From contig CM060911.1 in the NCBI GenBank assembly GCA_030737875.1, positions 53,008,501 to 53,072,500 of the forward strand: a DNA stretch of 64,000 nucleotides, read 5' to 3'. A program made the translations under genes and the position numbers. Of the stretch, positions 44,260-56,238 are shown one piece after another. Within the stretch, counting starts at the first letter, position 1, and every line of letters starts with the position of its first letter. Source of the DNA: Allium sativum (Eukaryota; Streptophyta; Magnoliopsida; Asparagales; Amaryllidaceae). A model generated the notes under the pieces. That model ran no database searches. It was not told the DNA's origin and saw nothing but the letters and a program-made list of their open reading frames with translations.

Positions 44260-46206
44260 GTGCACCAGAACTCCCACATTAATCTGACCACTTCTGGATG
44301 TTGGATTTGTCGGTCGGTTCCCGGCAGACTTCAACCATAAGTTGAGCTTAACCTCATTTCTTAATATGGTTATAAATAAAATTTACTAATTGAGGTTACA
44401 AAATTTAACCCTTACCATGTTTTAGAAATTTTAACTGTTAGGCTTAATTTCCTAATTAAATTTATTTTTCCCAAATCAATGTCGGTTACAATGTTTATTT
44501 ATTTGTGGCCTTGTTTATAGCAATCGATTATACTAATTACTATAATGATCACCACAAATATGTTCATTTAATATGGATTACATTGACATGTATAATTCCA
44601 TAAAATGAATATCGTTCAAACATTCGAACATTCAATATATTGTATATTTTGTCATTTACATAAATTCAGACGAATATTGTATAGGTATTTATATTTATAT
44701 TTTTCTGCGATTAACGTAGTCATCTTACTTTATTATTATTTATCGTTAAGTTTAATAATTTGGTTTAACCAATAACCGAACATTCCTTTTTGTATTAACT
44801 TACAAAAAGACCGTCAGCTTTAGTTTTTGTAAACTATGCCCAATTATTTGAATATACATATTTAAAACCACAAGAAATATATTTTTATGTGTATTCTTGG
44901 AATAGTTGATGCAAACTACGCACAAATACGTATATTTATACCTACATTTACACAACTTTTCCCTTTTCAAATCTTTTATCATATGTCTTGTAGGTTTCAA
45001 CATAATGTCTTTTGTTTGAAAAGAGGAAAAATACATGTTCACCTCAACTAAGCCTAAATCCCAACAACATTGACCAAAAACAAGTTTATGTCTTATAAAT
45101 AAAAATCACATAATTCATAAATTAACACTGAAATTAAAGATCAGGAATATAACTACATCTAAACAGTGTTCAATAGGACAGATTTCCAGATATACAGTGT
45201 TCTGCAACAACCACAATATATTTTCAAACATAGTTGTAAGCAATATGTATAAACAATTAAATAAGCCTACAAATTATATTATTCATAACCACAAATCTAT
45301 ACAAGTTTTTATCAACATTCATGAGCATGTCTGATAGCTGTCATTTCAAAGTCAATAATACTATAAATAGATCTGATAATATTAGGCATATATTTTGAGA
45401 TCTAATTCAAACGAGATAAATAGGCTATTATAACTTCGTACGTAAATTTCCTACTCACCTGAAAACATCCAAATCTAAAATCTGAATAACCTTTTAGGCT
45501 TACAATTCTTCCTTACTGGTCCACAATTATTCTGAAAAGGGGATACTTTTAGATCTGTAGATTTGCAAGAAAATAGGAAAAGAGGGGAGAATCTAATGAA
45601 GAATAGCTTAGACGTCAGTTCATAACCTTTTCCATTTAAATCTGATAATCCCTTTTAACCGAATGATTTATATTTGATTGATTGTATATGAATATATTTT
45701 TGATGAAGAAATTGATTTGAACAGAAGGAGAAATGGCAGAGCTTCACTGTTGCCTACAGATTTTTGTGCAAAAGAATGAGGCCTTACCCCTTTATTTATA
45801 GGAGTGGAATCAGCCATGGACCATTATATTTATTTTAATTAGTATCCGTCCATCCGTTTAATAATAATATATAAACTAACCCATTAACCCTAGCCGCGAC
45901 TGAGCGTTATAGCACCAGTAGGTCGACCACCTGGATTGCTAATCGCCCAGTGAAGGTAGTTATATATCGTATGTAATCTTTATATATTCTGGTTTATTTA
46001 CTTTCCGTCCGTTATTGTATTTTGTCCATAACTTGTTCATACGGACTTCGTTCGCGAAACTCCAAATATAAAAGTTGACCATAATTTCGAGACGAATGCA
46101 ATGTTTAAAGTTTCATGGTCAAATTCCATTGTTTGCAGAAATTCCGATTTTTGAGAAAATTTAATTAAATATCTAATTCCTATTTTCAAAATTCCGGGTT
46201 GTTACA
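44260..46206 (-). repeat. Element G: LTR fragment related to A and B
   Basis: On the minus strand it starts TGTAACAACCCGG at 46,206. It holds the U3 words shared with A and B (ATACGGACT, ATTTCGAGACGAA), one GTCGAC (45,922), a TATA box and the conserved stem-loop core (about 44,290-44,350). The other LTR end and any internal region are absent. It abuts LINE coding sequence at 46,207. Confidence 0.75.
45791..45800 (-). promoter_or_regulatory. TATA box of LTR G
   Basis: The minus strand reads CTATAAATAAAGG, about 410 bp into the LTR, as in A and B. Confidence 0.5.
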
Positions 46207-47042
46207 TCTATCCTCAAACAACTTCAGGTAATTACCATCTTTCATACTATTGTAGTTCCAGTTTTTAAGTTTTTTCTTGCTTATTTTGAGGAAGTGTTAG
46301 AACTTTAAAATCTAATTACCCTGAATACTAGTAAAAATCATCATATTTATCGCCATATCAATGGTGTCTCTGTAACCATCCCTAGAGCACCATGAGTTTA
46401 CATATCTAAAGGGGATATTTCTGTCTTTATTCTCCTTTTTATTAAATCTGATACACACTGGGACGTGATCACTTAGAAGGTTTGCAACACTAAATGCAGC
46501 TAAATCAGAAAATTTGTCTATGACAAGATGATTACAAAACACATTATCAATTTTAGAAGCTAAAATTTTTTCCCCCAGTTATATTTAAATCCGGAAATCA
46601 CTTGGGGATATAATATTGTTGAAGTCTCCGAGGACAAGCCAGGGAATATTTAGATCTATAGATTCATGGGAGATTTCACGCCAAAGCTTTTCCCGATCTA
46701 GAAGAAAGTTACTAGCATATATGCAAGTGGATCTACAAAATAAACCCCCAAAATTATGCGTAATAAAAGGTATATGTTGAAAAGAAATGGCTTCAATGTT
46801 GATAGACCAAGAATTTGAGTCCTAAAAAATGAGTATTCTCCCTTTACAGCGACACACATTATTATCCACAGATTTCCAGTTTGTGTTCGAACCATATTTT
46901 AATTTGAAAATCATGTCATCGCTCAACTTATTTTCAAGAAGACCTACCATAGAAGGTCTAATTTTTTTAATAAATTTGGTTATTTCAAAATGTTTGTTTA
47001 AAGTATTCAATCACCAAACATTCCATGCTACAAAATTCATTT
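46207..47042 (-). pseudogene. LINE endonuclease domain, broken
   Basis: The minus strand shows the N-terminal endonuclease of an L1-type ORF2. Landmarks in order are NFVAWNVW and LNKHFEITKFIKK (about 47,040-46,970), GLLENKL (metal-binding Glu), a stop, WLVLGDFNN (about 46,640), LSDHVPVCIRF (about 46,460), and PFRYVNSW. These cover the W-N, E, GDFN and SDH motifs of the family. It would nick target DNA for target-primed reverse transcription. Coding homology continues (LKNWNYNSMKDGNYLKLFED) right up to 46,207, where LTR G begins. At least three frameshifts or stops. The reverse transcriptase part that should follow is not here; a 3' LINE half is at 2.0-3.65 kb on the same strand. Confidence 0.88.
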
Positions 47043-48196
47043 AATTTTTCTCTGACTGCTTGTCGATACATTAGGAGGAGCATGATGTACATTTTTAGGG
47101 ATTTTCTTCTTTTTGTGGCTGCTAATATTTTCTATTTCTTCCAGGAATTTTTTATTTTCCTCCAGTGATCTGAAACATCCATTTCCTTTGCATGTGGGTT
47201 CGTGTCGTTCTTTGTAATTGCTAAATGTTTAGAAAGCTTATCTTCGTTCGATTCTACCCAATCTTCCACCAATCCATTATCATTTTCTTCCAGAGTGATA
47301 GGATTTTCATCTTGTTCAGATGGTTTAGGTTCAACAAATTTAAGGGACATCTAATGGCCTTTAGATAATTGTTTGCTTCCTGATATATTAATTAACATCT
47401 ACAGTATTTGTTTTAGGTTTATCTATTTTATTATGCAATTGTATTGATGGCATGTCTATGCCCAACTGTGGATATGTAATATCCTTATCTCGATGATGTT
47501 TACTATTATCTATCAAGTTTACATTATTTGAAATACTTTGAATATAAATCATTTCAACAGAATTGTTTGTTGGCTGTTGTGTTTCTTTGTTGTCTAAGAC
47601 TTGTGCTGTTGAATTTTGTTCTTTTTCAAGTCTATTATTCAAACTACCAGAGTCCTTATCAATTATCTAAATAACATAACTAGTCTAGGTAATGACATTG
47701 CCATTAGGTTCCAAACTACCATATTCACTATCAACCCATATAGTAGTGCTAATTTGAACCATCTCAAATTATTGTTGTATTATTTATCATGCTAGTTTGG
47801 TTATCAAAATTATTCTTCCCTACAACTGTATTAGCATCTTCCACTATACTTACTCCAGATTTTTAGACCCAAAATTCCTTCGGTTTAGCTTTGCACTGAG
47901 AGAGAGAAGGTCCAACTACCCCCACAAAATTTACAGCATAACGGTTTGTAAAGATATTCCACATTAACTTTCAATTCTTCTCATATGTGTGTTACCTTAT
48001 CTACTTCTTTCGGGAAATAATATTTAGCATCCATCACTACAAGAATCTTTCCATAAGTAACTCTAGATTCGTCGGCAGTTATTTTTTCCGTTTTCATCGG
48101 CCTGCCCAGAACACTAGCAATCGCACTTAAAGCTTACATGTCCCAAAGTTCCAGTTCGAGATTTGAAAATTTAACCTAAAGAGGTATAATTCTTTT
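47043..48196 (-). pseudogene. LINE ORF1 (DUF4283/zinc-knuckle gag-like), broken
   Basis: Reading down from 48,196, the translation gives VKFSNLELELWDM, then ASVLGRPMKTEKIT, then RVTYGKILVVMDA and YKPLCCKFCGG (a damaged zinc knuckle). These are landmarks of the DUF4283-type RNA-binding ORF1 of plant L1 elements. A long polar, Asn/Lys-rich tail follows (47,132-47,850) with frames such as EDWVESNEDKLSK. The start of ORF1 is cut off at LTR H. ORF1 would bind the element RNA. Confidence 0.8.
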
Positions 48197-48199
48197 TAA

Positions 48200-49665
48200 C
48201 GATATTTTTCGTTAACACCGGAGATAGGTCTATGGAAGTGGACCTAAGGGGAAAATTGGGTTATTTAGCTTTTGCAAGTCTGAGTTAGTTCACCCTTTCC
48301 AAAATATCAAGGTTTAGAGCCCGAAAGATTAGTTACTCTTCCCTTAATAGGGTGAGCATCACGCTTACGCAACTCTAAAACCAACAGTTATCTTGGGATA
48401 AGGGCTCCCTAAGCACAACCCTCAATAGAAGGCAAAATGGCTTGTAGGAAGGGGTTCTGCAAAAAATCCGCAGAAGGGTCTGAATTTGAGTAGGAACCCG
48501 TGACCGTGTAGGAAGGCTATAATAGGTTGTGTAGGAAACAACTAAGAAATCACATAAGAAACTCATAAGAAAATATGCTAAGTGTCAATATGCTCTTTAT
48601 TGATCTTTGATTTGGAGTACATGAGTGATTACAATTGAGATCCCCAAATTAATTTAGAAATTACGGTTTACTCTAGAGAAAAAGAATACAAGAATGAGAA
48701 ATCAGCCCCAAAAATGAGACCCTAGGGTCTTATTTATAGACAAATCAGGGCCCTTTTTTCTATTGGGCCAGTAGAAGCCCCTACCGACCGCTTTTTCCTT
48801 TGGTCGCAGTAGCTCTGGGCTCTCGATTGCTTTTTAGGCTTTGCTTATGGGATTTTAAGATGCTAGTCTTGGCTCTCGGAGGAATGGTCTCGGTTACTGG
48901 AGCTTTTCTTTGGAGTTTCTTCTATCTTCTTTGTATCAATACCAAGCTTGTCAGTATGGATAGCTTTAGGGAGGCTTTAGGCTTCTGAACGAAGGCTTTC
49001 GGATATAGGGTTCCAGTCTTGCTATTAACACTTTGTGGAGTTTGCCTTCATGATTCAATTGGATGGTTACTGGGTCTGCCACTGCTATCAGTATCGATGC
49101 TAAGTAGATTAGTGTAGGTTGCTTGTCTCTCTTCAAGGTTCTGGCCTGCCTTTCGATTGATTCCTGAAGTGTATCTCAACTTTCTGGAGGGTTGCTTCCG
49201 GTGCTTTATTAGTTGTTTACTGAAGTAACCTCTCGGTGACTGTTTAATTGGGGTCTCGGTAGCTAGCTCTCGGATAATCTCCATGTGCTTCAAATTATAT
49301 GCCTTTGATGCTTTCGTCTCTTGATGTATCGGTATTAAGCAAGTTAATATCGATAGTCCTTTCATCCTTCTGGGTTTTGGATTGTATGATTCTTGGTCTC
49401 TCTCTTCATTGATTTCCAATTTTGGGTGACCCTCAATTGTTTACCCATCGTGCCGGAACCACCCTGCTGGTATTCTTTGTTTATATGGGCTTTGAGCATT
49501 TTTTTCTTTAGTGATAGTGTCATTTTCATACCTCTCGGATCATTCCCATATACTTTCGGTTCTACCTTGCGCTTAGCTCTTGCTTTCGAAGGATTTTTTT
49601 ATGCTTGCGGCAGTCCGCTACCCCTTCGCTATCAGCCTATTTCAGTGCTAATTTTGGTAGTAACT
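48200..49665 (-). repeat. Element H: TAT-type LTR
   Basis: Reverse-complement relative of LTR F. The start is ACAGTTACTACCAAAATT near 49,665, compared with TGTTACTATCAAATTT. Then come the ATCGATATTAACTTGCTTAATACCGATACAT block (complement at about 49,324-49,360), the TATA region (48,731) and the CTATTAAGGGAAGAGTAACTAATC segment (about 48,325-48,350). No internal region adjoins it, so it is a solo or truncated LTR. It bounds the 5' side of the LINE ORF1. Confidence 0.7.
48731..48740 (-). promoter_or_regulatory. TATA box of LTR H
   Basis: The minus strand reads TCTATAAATAAGACCCTAGGGTC. The matching place in F reads CTATAAATATGACCCAAGGGTC. Confidence 0.5.
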
Positions 49666-50560
49666 GTTCTAGTTCGAGATTAGTAAAAGCATTAAATATG
49701 AGATTTATATGTCATCTTAGACTCACCCGGTATATCCTATTATTTTCTCGCTTTATCCTCGCTATAAATTTTTTTTCCTCTACCGCATTGGATCCGTTGA
49801 GCGCTTTAACTGCACAGCCACCCGCTTAGCCGACTTAAAATAAATTGGCTATGCTTATAACTATATATAACTAACTTATTTTAAACTAGCTATATATCCA
49901 CCCACAAACCCCCACATCTTCCTCGACTTCTTCTTCCTCCAACCTTTAGCCGCCACCCTCTTTCATCGGAAAAAATTGTAAAAAAATGAGATGAGCGTGG
50001 AGGACACTTCATGGAAGCGGGAGTTGAAGTGCTGGAAATGTTAATCCAAATGAGGAGAACACCCCTTTAGAAGGAAACATACTGACCGACGGTATCAGAA
50101 GTCATCGTACAATGACTGTTAGGAGAAGATGCAATGTTTGAGGCGGTGATCATGCAGTTTTAGAAACTCACAGGGACCCAAATTTGAGATCAGACAAACA
50201 ATTAGCTAATTTTTGTGAATTGCCTGGAGAGGAAGAACACGTCAGCAATTTAGTTTATGCATCTATGGGATTTATTTGTATTCTTTATATGAGATTAATG
50301 TCATGCAATAATTGAATAATCCCTGTATTTTATAGTAGGCTCGATGTGAGTGTACACGTGCCTCTTAGGTTAGTATTGTTTGTATATATAATATGTTTCG
50401 TGCTTAGGACACGGAGGCCATTATTCATGGTATCTTCATGATATCGGATTAGAAGACTTGTTAAGTACATTTTTTACATACATACCGACATACTAATTTG
50501 CATATTCCTTTTGTTCGCTATTAATAGTTTATAATTGTTTAAATAGGTATCGAAAACTTT
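49666..50560 (+). other. Spacer, possible 5' part of the mobile-domain pseudogene
   Basis: No frame is recognised. A TATATATAACTAAC stretch near 49,864 and pyrimidine-rich sequence at 49,910-49,970 could be a promoter and leader. The first part of a decayed gene may lie at 49,990-50,340, but its homology is not convincing. Confidence 0.3.
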
Positions 50561-51330
50561 TTGAATAACGATGTTCAGTTATGTGGTGCATTGGCCGCTT
50601 GTTGGTGGAAAACAACTCATACATTCCATTTTAGTTTTGGGGAGTTAGGTTTCACCCTACTAGACTTTTCTATGTTTATCGGTATAACTATCGGTTAGGA
50701 TGAAACCTTACCATATAATGAGCAGTATGAGGACTATGACCTTCTGGCTATTTTACTTCCACATCTTGACTTACAAAGTGGCATTACTTCTGGTTTTCAT
50801 ATTAGATGCTCATACATCAAATAAGCAACCCAGGCATTAGTACAAGTACATCCTGAAGATAACCATTTGAAGATTGTTAGAATTTTTGTTTTGTATATGA
50901 TAGGATTTTTTTTCAAACGCTTCGAGCACACTGCCTTGAGGTTATATGGAAGCAGTTGCACAGTTTTCATTTGACACTAGTCCTACTGTATATTACTGGG
51001 GCACATCTATATTTGCCTATTTGTATAGTTTGGTCGTTGGATCATCAGTGGACGTTAGGCCTAGCATTGCTTCGATTACTGGTTTTTGGGAGATTTTGGA
51101 GTACTGATACTACGAGTACTTTCATAACATAACTCATCCTACCTAGGATCTCACACTATCCCTTTACCTTCCTTGAGTTAGAATGTGGACGCTCGATAAT
51201 CGTAGTCAGGTTCCATGAGGACATGCACTAAATGTATTTGTTATGGCTCATAACCAGATTGAGCTATGACCACACGAGAGGCAGTTCTTTAGCATTATTA
51301 TGATGGTTCGCGTTATATGACTTACCCCAT
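50560..51330 (+). pseudogene. Plant mobile domain (PMD) protein, degraded
   Basis: No long open frame survives, but translation with frame changes gives the plant mobile domain. From about 50,565: NNDVQLCGALAACWWKTTHT and FHFSFGELGFTLLDFSMFIG, matching the family pattern of RW..ETHTFHLP.GEMTITL.DV..LLGL. From about 50,960, in another frame, TVYYWGTSIFAYLYSLV matches the WGSAVLA.LY motif, followed by ITGFWEILEY (family: GG..LLQ.W.WE). PMD proteins (MAIN/MAIL family, PP7-long-form-like) act in the plant nucleus and also occur inside transposons. Whether this copy was a host gene or transposon cargo cannot be told. It has at least four stops or frameshifts. Confidence 0.65.
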
Positions 51331-52385
51331 CATAGTGCAGGCAAATTTTTTTTTTTTTTGAGAAGACGCTTTCCATTGATATCATCGCCGCCTAGTTTAG
51401 GCTGCTACTGGTACTTGGACGAGCGATGCTGGAGACGGATATTTGATGGTGATTTTGTTCCTGATGATTAATGCCCAGATACAACTAATCAGAGGGTTTA
51501 CTCTAGCGCTGACTTACATAGCACAATATCATTCCTGCGATCAATATCAATTTATGCTTTCACAGGTACTAGTAGTTCCGATGAAGACCAGTTAATGGCG
51601 TTCAATTTTTCTGGCAGTTTACGTGTAATGTTATGAAGAAAGAAGGAGATACTTATAAAAATTTATAACGATGCTTAGTAAGAGCGAGTCCATAGACACG
51701 TCAAATCAAATTGGGATAGCTGTGGATAAAATGTATAAAGAGATAAATTGAACTGACATATCATTGTGACATTGACTAATCAATGACATATTAAAGTACG
51801 ACCGACCGTTTCAAATATCATCGACATGTTAAAGTGTGAGCTATTGAAGTTTGATAAATCAAAACACGCTCACTGTTTGAATGAAACACTAACATAACAT
51901 AATAAATTATCATTGACAACTTCAATTATCACTAATATTTAATATACAAACTGAGACACTAACATAGCATAATAAATCAAAACACGCTCACTGTTTGAAT
52001 AAAACATTCACACTAAATGACAAATGCATGAATGTTTTACTAAAGGATGAATGCATAAATATGACTATCATATTAAAGTAAGAATGGCTTGTTCGATGAA
52101 CCACTATTTAAATCACATGTCATGGTACAACATTTACTGGACACACAAACATCCGCATGCCAACTCCTATAAGCATAAGGTGCTTCGCATCCTCTTAATA
52201 CCAACTCAAACAAAAAATAATTAATTCCATTCAAATTACTGTCATTCAATGAGTGCTTTGGAAAGTTTATGGCGCTTCATTTCTTCTTCGTCATTGTCAT
52301 CCTCGACAAACGAGTTTCAAGAACAATGTAACAAGCAACAAAGATTATTTTAATATGAAATGAGATATTAGATGGACCTTAGTAT
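51331..52385. other. Spacer with a poly(T) run and direct repeats
   Basis: A T-run of about 15 lies near 51,343-51,360. Two copies of TAAATCAAAACACGCTCACT (51,855 and 51,973), together with CACTAACATARCATAATAAAT, form direct repeats 118 bp apart. The left end of the Harbinger element may lie in here but was not found. Confidence 0.45.
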
Positions 52386-53613
52386 CGCTGAAAGGTCATC
52401 TTCAAAACAAGGAGGAAGTGTTGTTAGTAGAAAAGATTTGTGATACGAATGGGACTATGCCAGTGGTCACAATCAGCTAGTCAAGGATTACTTTGCGACA
52501 AACCCAATATATAGAGAAGTACATTTCCATCAAATATTTCGTATGCTAAAGACAGTATTTAATCGAGTTATTGATAAAGTATTGACAACAAACATATTTT
52601 CACCCATAGAAAAAATTGAGTCGACAAACTAGGAATTTCACCCCTATAGATCATTACGGTTGCACTTCATATTATATCATACGATAGTGTAGTGATTCCC
52701 TAGATGTCAAAATAATAATGGGAGATTCAACGACGATCTTATGCATGAAAGAATTTTGCAAAACTATTGTTTGTGAGTTTGGGGAAAAGTATCTTAAATC
52801 CCCAATGGCTTGTGACATTGAAAGATTATTTGCAACGTGAGATTAAGGTTGGCTTCTAAGTATCTTGGGTAACCTAGACTATATGAATTGGACGTGAAAA
52901 AATAGTCCAGTTGTGTTACAAGAGCAGTATAATAGGCATTGCAGAAAGGCTACGTTGGTGTTAGAAGTCATTGATTCATTTGATCTGTACATATGACATG
53001 CTTTTTTTGGCGTACCTGGTACACTGAACGATATTAATGTTTTGCGAAAATCATATTTATTTAATGACTTGTACAATGGTCTATCACCTCCATGCAACTA
53101 CAAACTAGGAGACATAGATCATTCTGTTGGATGTTATCTGGTCGATGGAATTTATCCGAAGTGCAAAACGCTTGTGCAAGCATACAAAAGGCCTAACAAT
53201 GCCAAAGAAGATAATTTACCAAACGGCAAGAAAGTTTGAGAAAAGATGTTGAACGAGCATTTGGAGTACTACAATGTATGTTTCATATATTCAAAAACAA
53301 AGTATACTACCACGATAAAGTATATTTATCTGGTATCATGTTTTGTAGTATTATTTTATATGATATGACTACTGAAGAAGAACAACATGAATATGAACTT
53401 CAACTTAAAAACTATTTAGATATTGCACTGGAATTTAAGAAAAAAACCATACAAGGACCCAAATACATGTGCAAAATACTTGCAACGTATTCAACGAATT
53501 CAAGATCCACAAACCCATCTAGACCTAGGGGAAGAATAAGTGGAACACTATTTGGAGCATATGTGAAACCAATATTTTTGCTAAATGTGTGCATTGACTC
53601 CAGTTTATTGTAA
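52386..53613 (+). pseudogene. PIF/Harbinger transposase, degraded
   Basis: Frame-corrected reading gives the plant HARBI1-type transposase. DYFATNPIYREVHFHQIFRM (about 52,480-52,545) is the N-terminal box of this family. DIDHSVGCYLVDGIYPK (about 53,112-53,160) resembles the YYLADGIYP segment with the second catalytic Asp. KDVERAFGVLQCMFHI (about 53,240-53,290) resembles the ERAFGVLQARF box with the catalytic Glu. The tail from 53,236 is open for 125 codons. At least six frameshifts or stops. The enzyme would cut and paste the element with help of the MYB-like protein encoded convergently to the right. Confidence 0.85.
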
Positions 53614-53829
53614 ATGTTATATTTCCAATATGTACGGGTTTTAGTTGTTGTGTAAGCTTTAATGGATCGGTTTTCAATTGAAATGACATCAAATTCACGT
53701 CAACAATTATGACAACAAATCATAGCGCAACATAACTAAACAAATAAAACAACAATAAAGTCTATAAATCAGAACTAAAATGTAAGCAAATCAGACTATA
53801 ACAATGACACATGTTAAACCTCTTTGCCT

Positions 53830-55150
53830 CTATGGTGCTCCTCAATTTGCTTCCTCATACACAACCTTTGTAGTGGATTTGGATCATTTATGTTGTAACT
53901 AAAAAGTGCAGTATCATTAGCTTGTTGTTGTCGAGCTAACTCCCGGTTTCGTAACTCCAATTCATTAGTTCTTAATTGTTGAACCTTATCATGTCATCAT
54001 ATTTTTTCTTGTTCTCTCTCTAATCTCTCTATTATCTTTTCTTCCTTTTTTCCATGTATAACTTGTTCACTTCTTCAATGGCTTCCATATACCCTTTAAG
54101 TTGTTCATAGTATGTGTTATACTCTTTGGTGGTTTTTTTCTTTAATTTAAAATTATCCGCTGGTCCGCCACCTGAACTAGTTCTAAGTGGACTATCTTCC
54201 TATAGATCTGAACTACTAGGGCTAAATTCTTCAGTCGGCTTTCTAGGCATAAAACACATTGCCGAATTTTCTATCGAAGTTTGCTCCATTTTTCATCCCT
54301 AGAAAGTATGTCGTAGAAATTGTGCATGTTGAAAGGTTTGTTGTTATGTTCAGACACGTACACATCATTTGATTGATTAAGCTACATAACATAAGTTCAA
54401 GTAAGTGCAAGAAAGATATAAGAACATAATCATAGAAAACATTTTAAAATGAAGTACCAAATCCATATCATTTTCACCACTTTGTTGTCTACTATCCAAT
54501 CCGGCCATTATCTCTTTCCAATGTTGGCAGTTAGCATTGATTCTCTTCCAAGACTGCTTCAAAGAGTCAATTGATCTTGGAGGATTATATGGACTATGAC
54601 CATTGAATAATTTCCAAACTGAATTCCGAAATGAACTTTCACTTTGACTCAAGCCTTTTCTATTGCCTTTGGAACACGTTACCCAACAAAAAGCTAATTC
54701 AGCTTGTTCATTGGGGGACTAGTTTACCATTTTCTGACATTTTATAGGCAAGATATTAATTCACGAATCCGAAGTTCCATTGATATCAAATTGGATTTCA
54801 GCTTTTTTGCAACTATTATCTCTGTATAAAAGGTTGAATTTTTTTGAAATATTAGAAGAATTATTAGGAAACCTAGATCGTTCTTAGCTGTTGGGATATG
54901 AGTAGTGCTAGTCACTATAGTTTTGTTGAAATGAGGGATTCTGCACGTACCGGAAATTTGGGTGTTTTGATAATGATGTGAATTTTTCTGTGAATGATAT
55001 TAATTCTGGTTTTGCTATGGAAGATAACAATTGGGTGCATTTTGTATAGTACCAAAATTGGAATTTTGAGTTTGCTACTAAGTGGATTATGTAGGAAATT
55101 GATGTTGGTAGGACTAATAGTTGTATAGATTTTGATTGCATTGAATGACA
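53830..55150 (-). pseudogene. Harbinger MYB/NAM-associated protein, degraded
   Basis: The minus strand from about 55,150 has an N-terminal low-complexity region with HPNFRYVQNPSFQQNYSD (about 54,965-54,910). A trihelix/MYB-like block follows: AFCWVTCSKGNRKGLSQSES, FRNSVWKLFNGH, SLKQSWKRINANCQHWKEIM and RQQSGENDMDL (about 54,700-54,460). Then comes a Lys/Glu-rich NAM-associated C-terminal region (about 54,300-53,830, with KYNTYYEQLKGYMEAIEEVN-like sequence). The order matches proteins encoded by plant PIF/Harbinger elements and their GST-T3-like relatives. It is broken by several stops. Confidence 0.75.
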
Positions 55151-55552
55151 TCTTAGATTTTCCTCTATTATTCTTTGACGTTGCAACTTGATGAAGAGCA
55201 AAAAATTAGTTAGACAGCAGAGAAATAGAGGAGAAAATTGTGTACTTTGAAATTCTAAGATTTGGTGTATATGTAGAGAAATGAAGAAACAAGAGGAAGG
55301 AGTAACATTCGAAAGAAACAATGGTAGTAAATATAGTTGTTGCTCCTTAATCGGCTTATTTAAAGTAGGATATAGAGCAATTTGGACGGTTGCCTTTGCC
55401 GGCTTCAAATAAGCCGACTAAGGCCTCATTTTAATCAAATTGCTAGGTTTCTTTTGCAACCTTCGAGGTTTCCAAAGCAACCCAAATCAGAGCAACTGAC
55501 GCCTTGTTAGGGGTCAGTTTATTCCCAACCGAGACACAGTTGAGAATGCTCT

Positions 55553-55828
55553 AACAGGTTCTGATTGGTGAAGTATGTTGAGGATAAATAAGCCACTAAA
55601 AAGAAATTTATCTATGATGTAGAAGTCTCACGTTAAAGATTTGCATGTATCTTTAATAATAATTGCAATATCTTTTGGTATCACACTTTTTTGATGTAAT
55701 CGTAAACGATAAAAAAATCCCCTTATCTGTATTGCAAACTTATTATTACTAAAATACAGGATTTTTGAAAGAAAAAAATCTCTTACTAATTCAACTTATC
55801 AATCTACAAATGTTATTAGATCATAATA
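55553..55828. other. AT-rich spacer, no gene
   Basis: No frame, repeat or known end recognised. Confidence 0.5.
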
Positions 55829-56234
55829 TCGTAGCCGCGAGCGAAGTGGCACGCGCCAGTGCAGAGTTAGCAACATGTAACGAAGCCAAGGAAAGAATAA
55901 TAGAATAGAAATCCTAACTATTCATTCAGTTCACTTGCTACTTCATAATCTCACCCGTCTATGTGCATCAACGGATCTAGTTCGATTAGCTCACTTTTGT
56001 TTAAGTGAAGTTCCGTAATGACCGAGGGGGAATGTTGGTCAGTTGCTCCGAGTTCAACTTGTAACTTCCTGATATCTAGAATCTCATTCAATCAGGGTCC
56101 TCAAGTCGAAAGGAAGTAGTCCCTTCGTGAGCTTTCTGTGTGTAAAGGTTAATTCAAAGCACGAAAGAACACCTCCCTTACACTAATATACTAGGACCAA
56201 TGTTTATACCAGGGCAAGGGAGGCTTTACAAACC
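55829..56234. other. Possible organelle-derived block
   Basis: About 400 bp of more balanced base composition than its surroundings, with phrases such as GCGAGCGAAGTGGC and GAAAGGAAGTAGTCCCTTCG that remind me of plant mitochondrial DNA. No gene is recognised in it. The assignment rests on style only. Confidence 0.25.
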
Positions 56235-56238
56235 CCAT

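Larger units (their letters stand above)
52300..55552. mobile_element. Decayed PIF/Harbinger element
   Basis: Contains the convergent transposase (+) and MYB/NAM-like (-) genes. A likely right end is GTTGAGAATGCTCTAA (55,537-55,552), similar to the GAGATGCTCTTA ends of plant Tourist/Harbinger elements. The left terminal repeat was not found, so the left limit is arbitrary. Confidence 0.6.

Noticed and set aside
49048..49419. 123-codon minus-strand frame
   Set aside because: It falls in LTR H, where homology to LTR F is at DNA level only; no protein family recognised.
54908..55408. 166-codon minus-strand frame as an independent gene
   Set aside because: Its C-terminal part overlaps the N-terminal part of the degraded Harbinger MYB/NAM-like gene; the rest is low-complexity and without homology.
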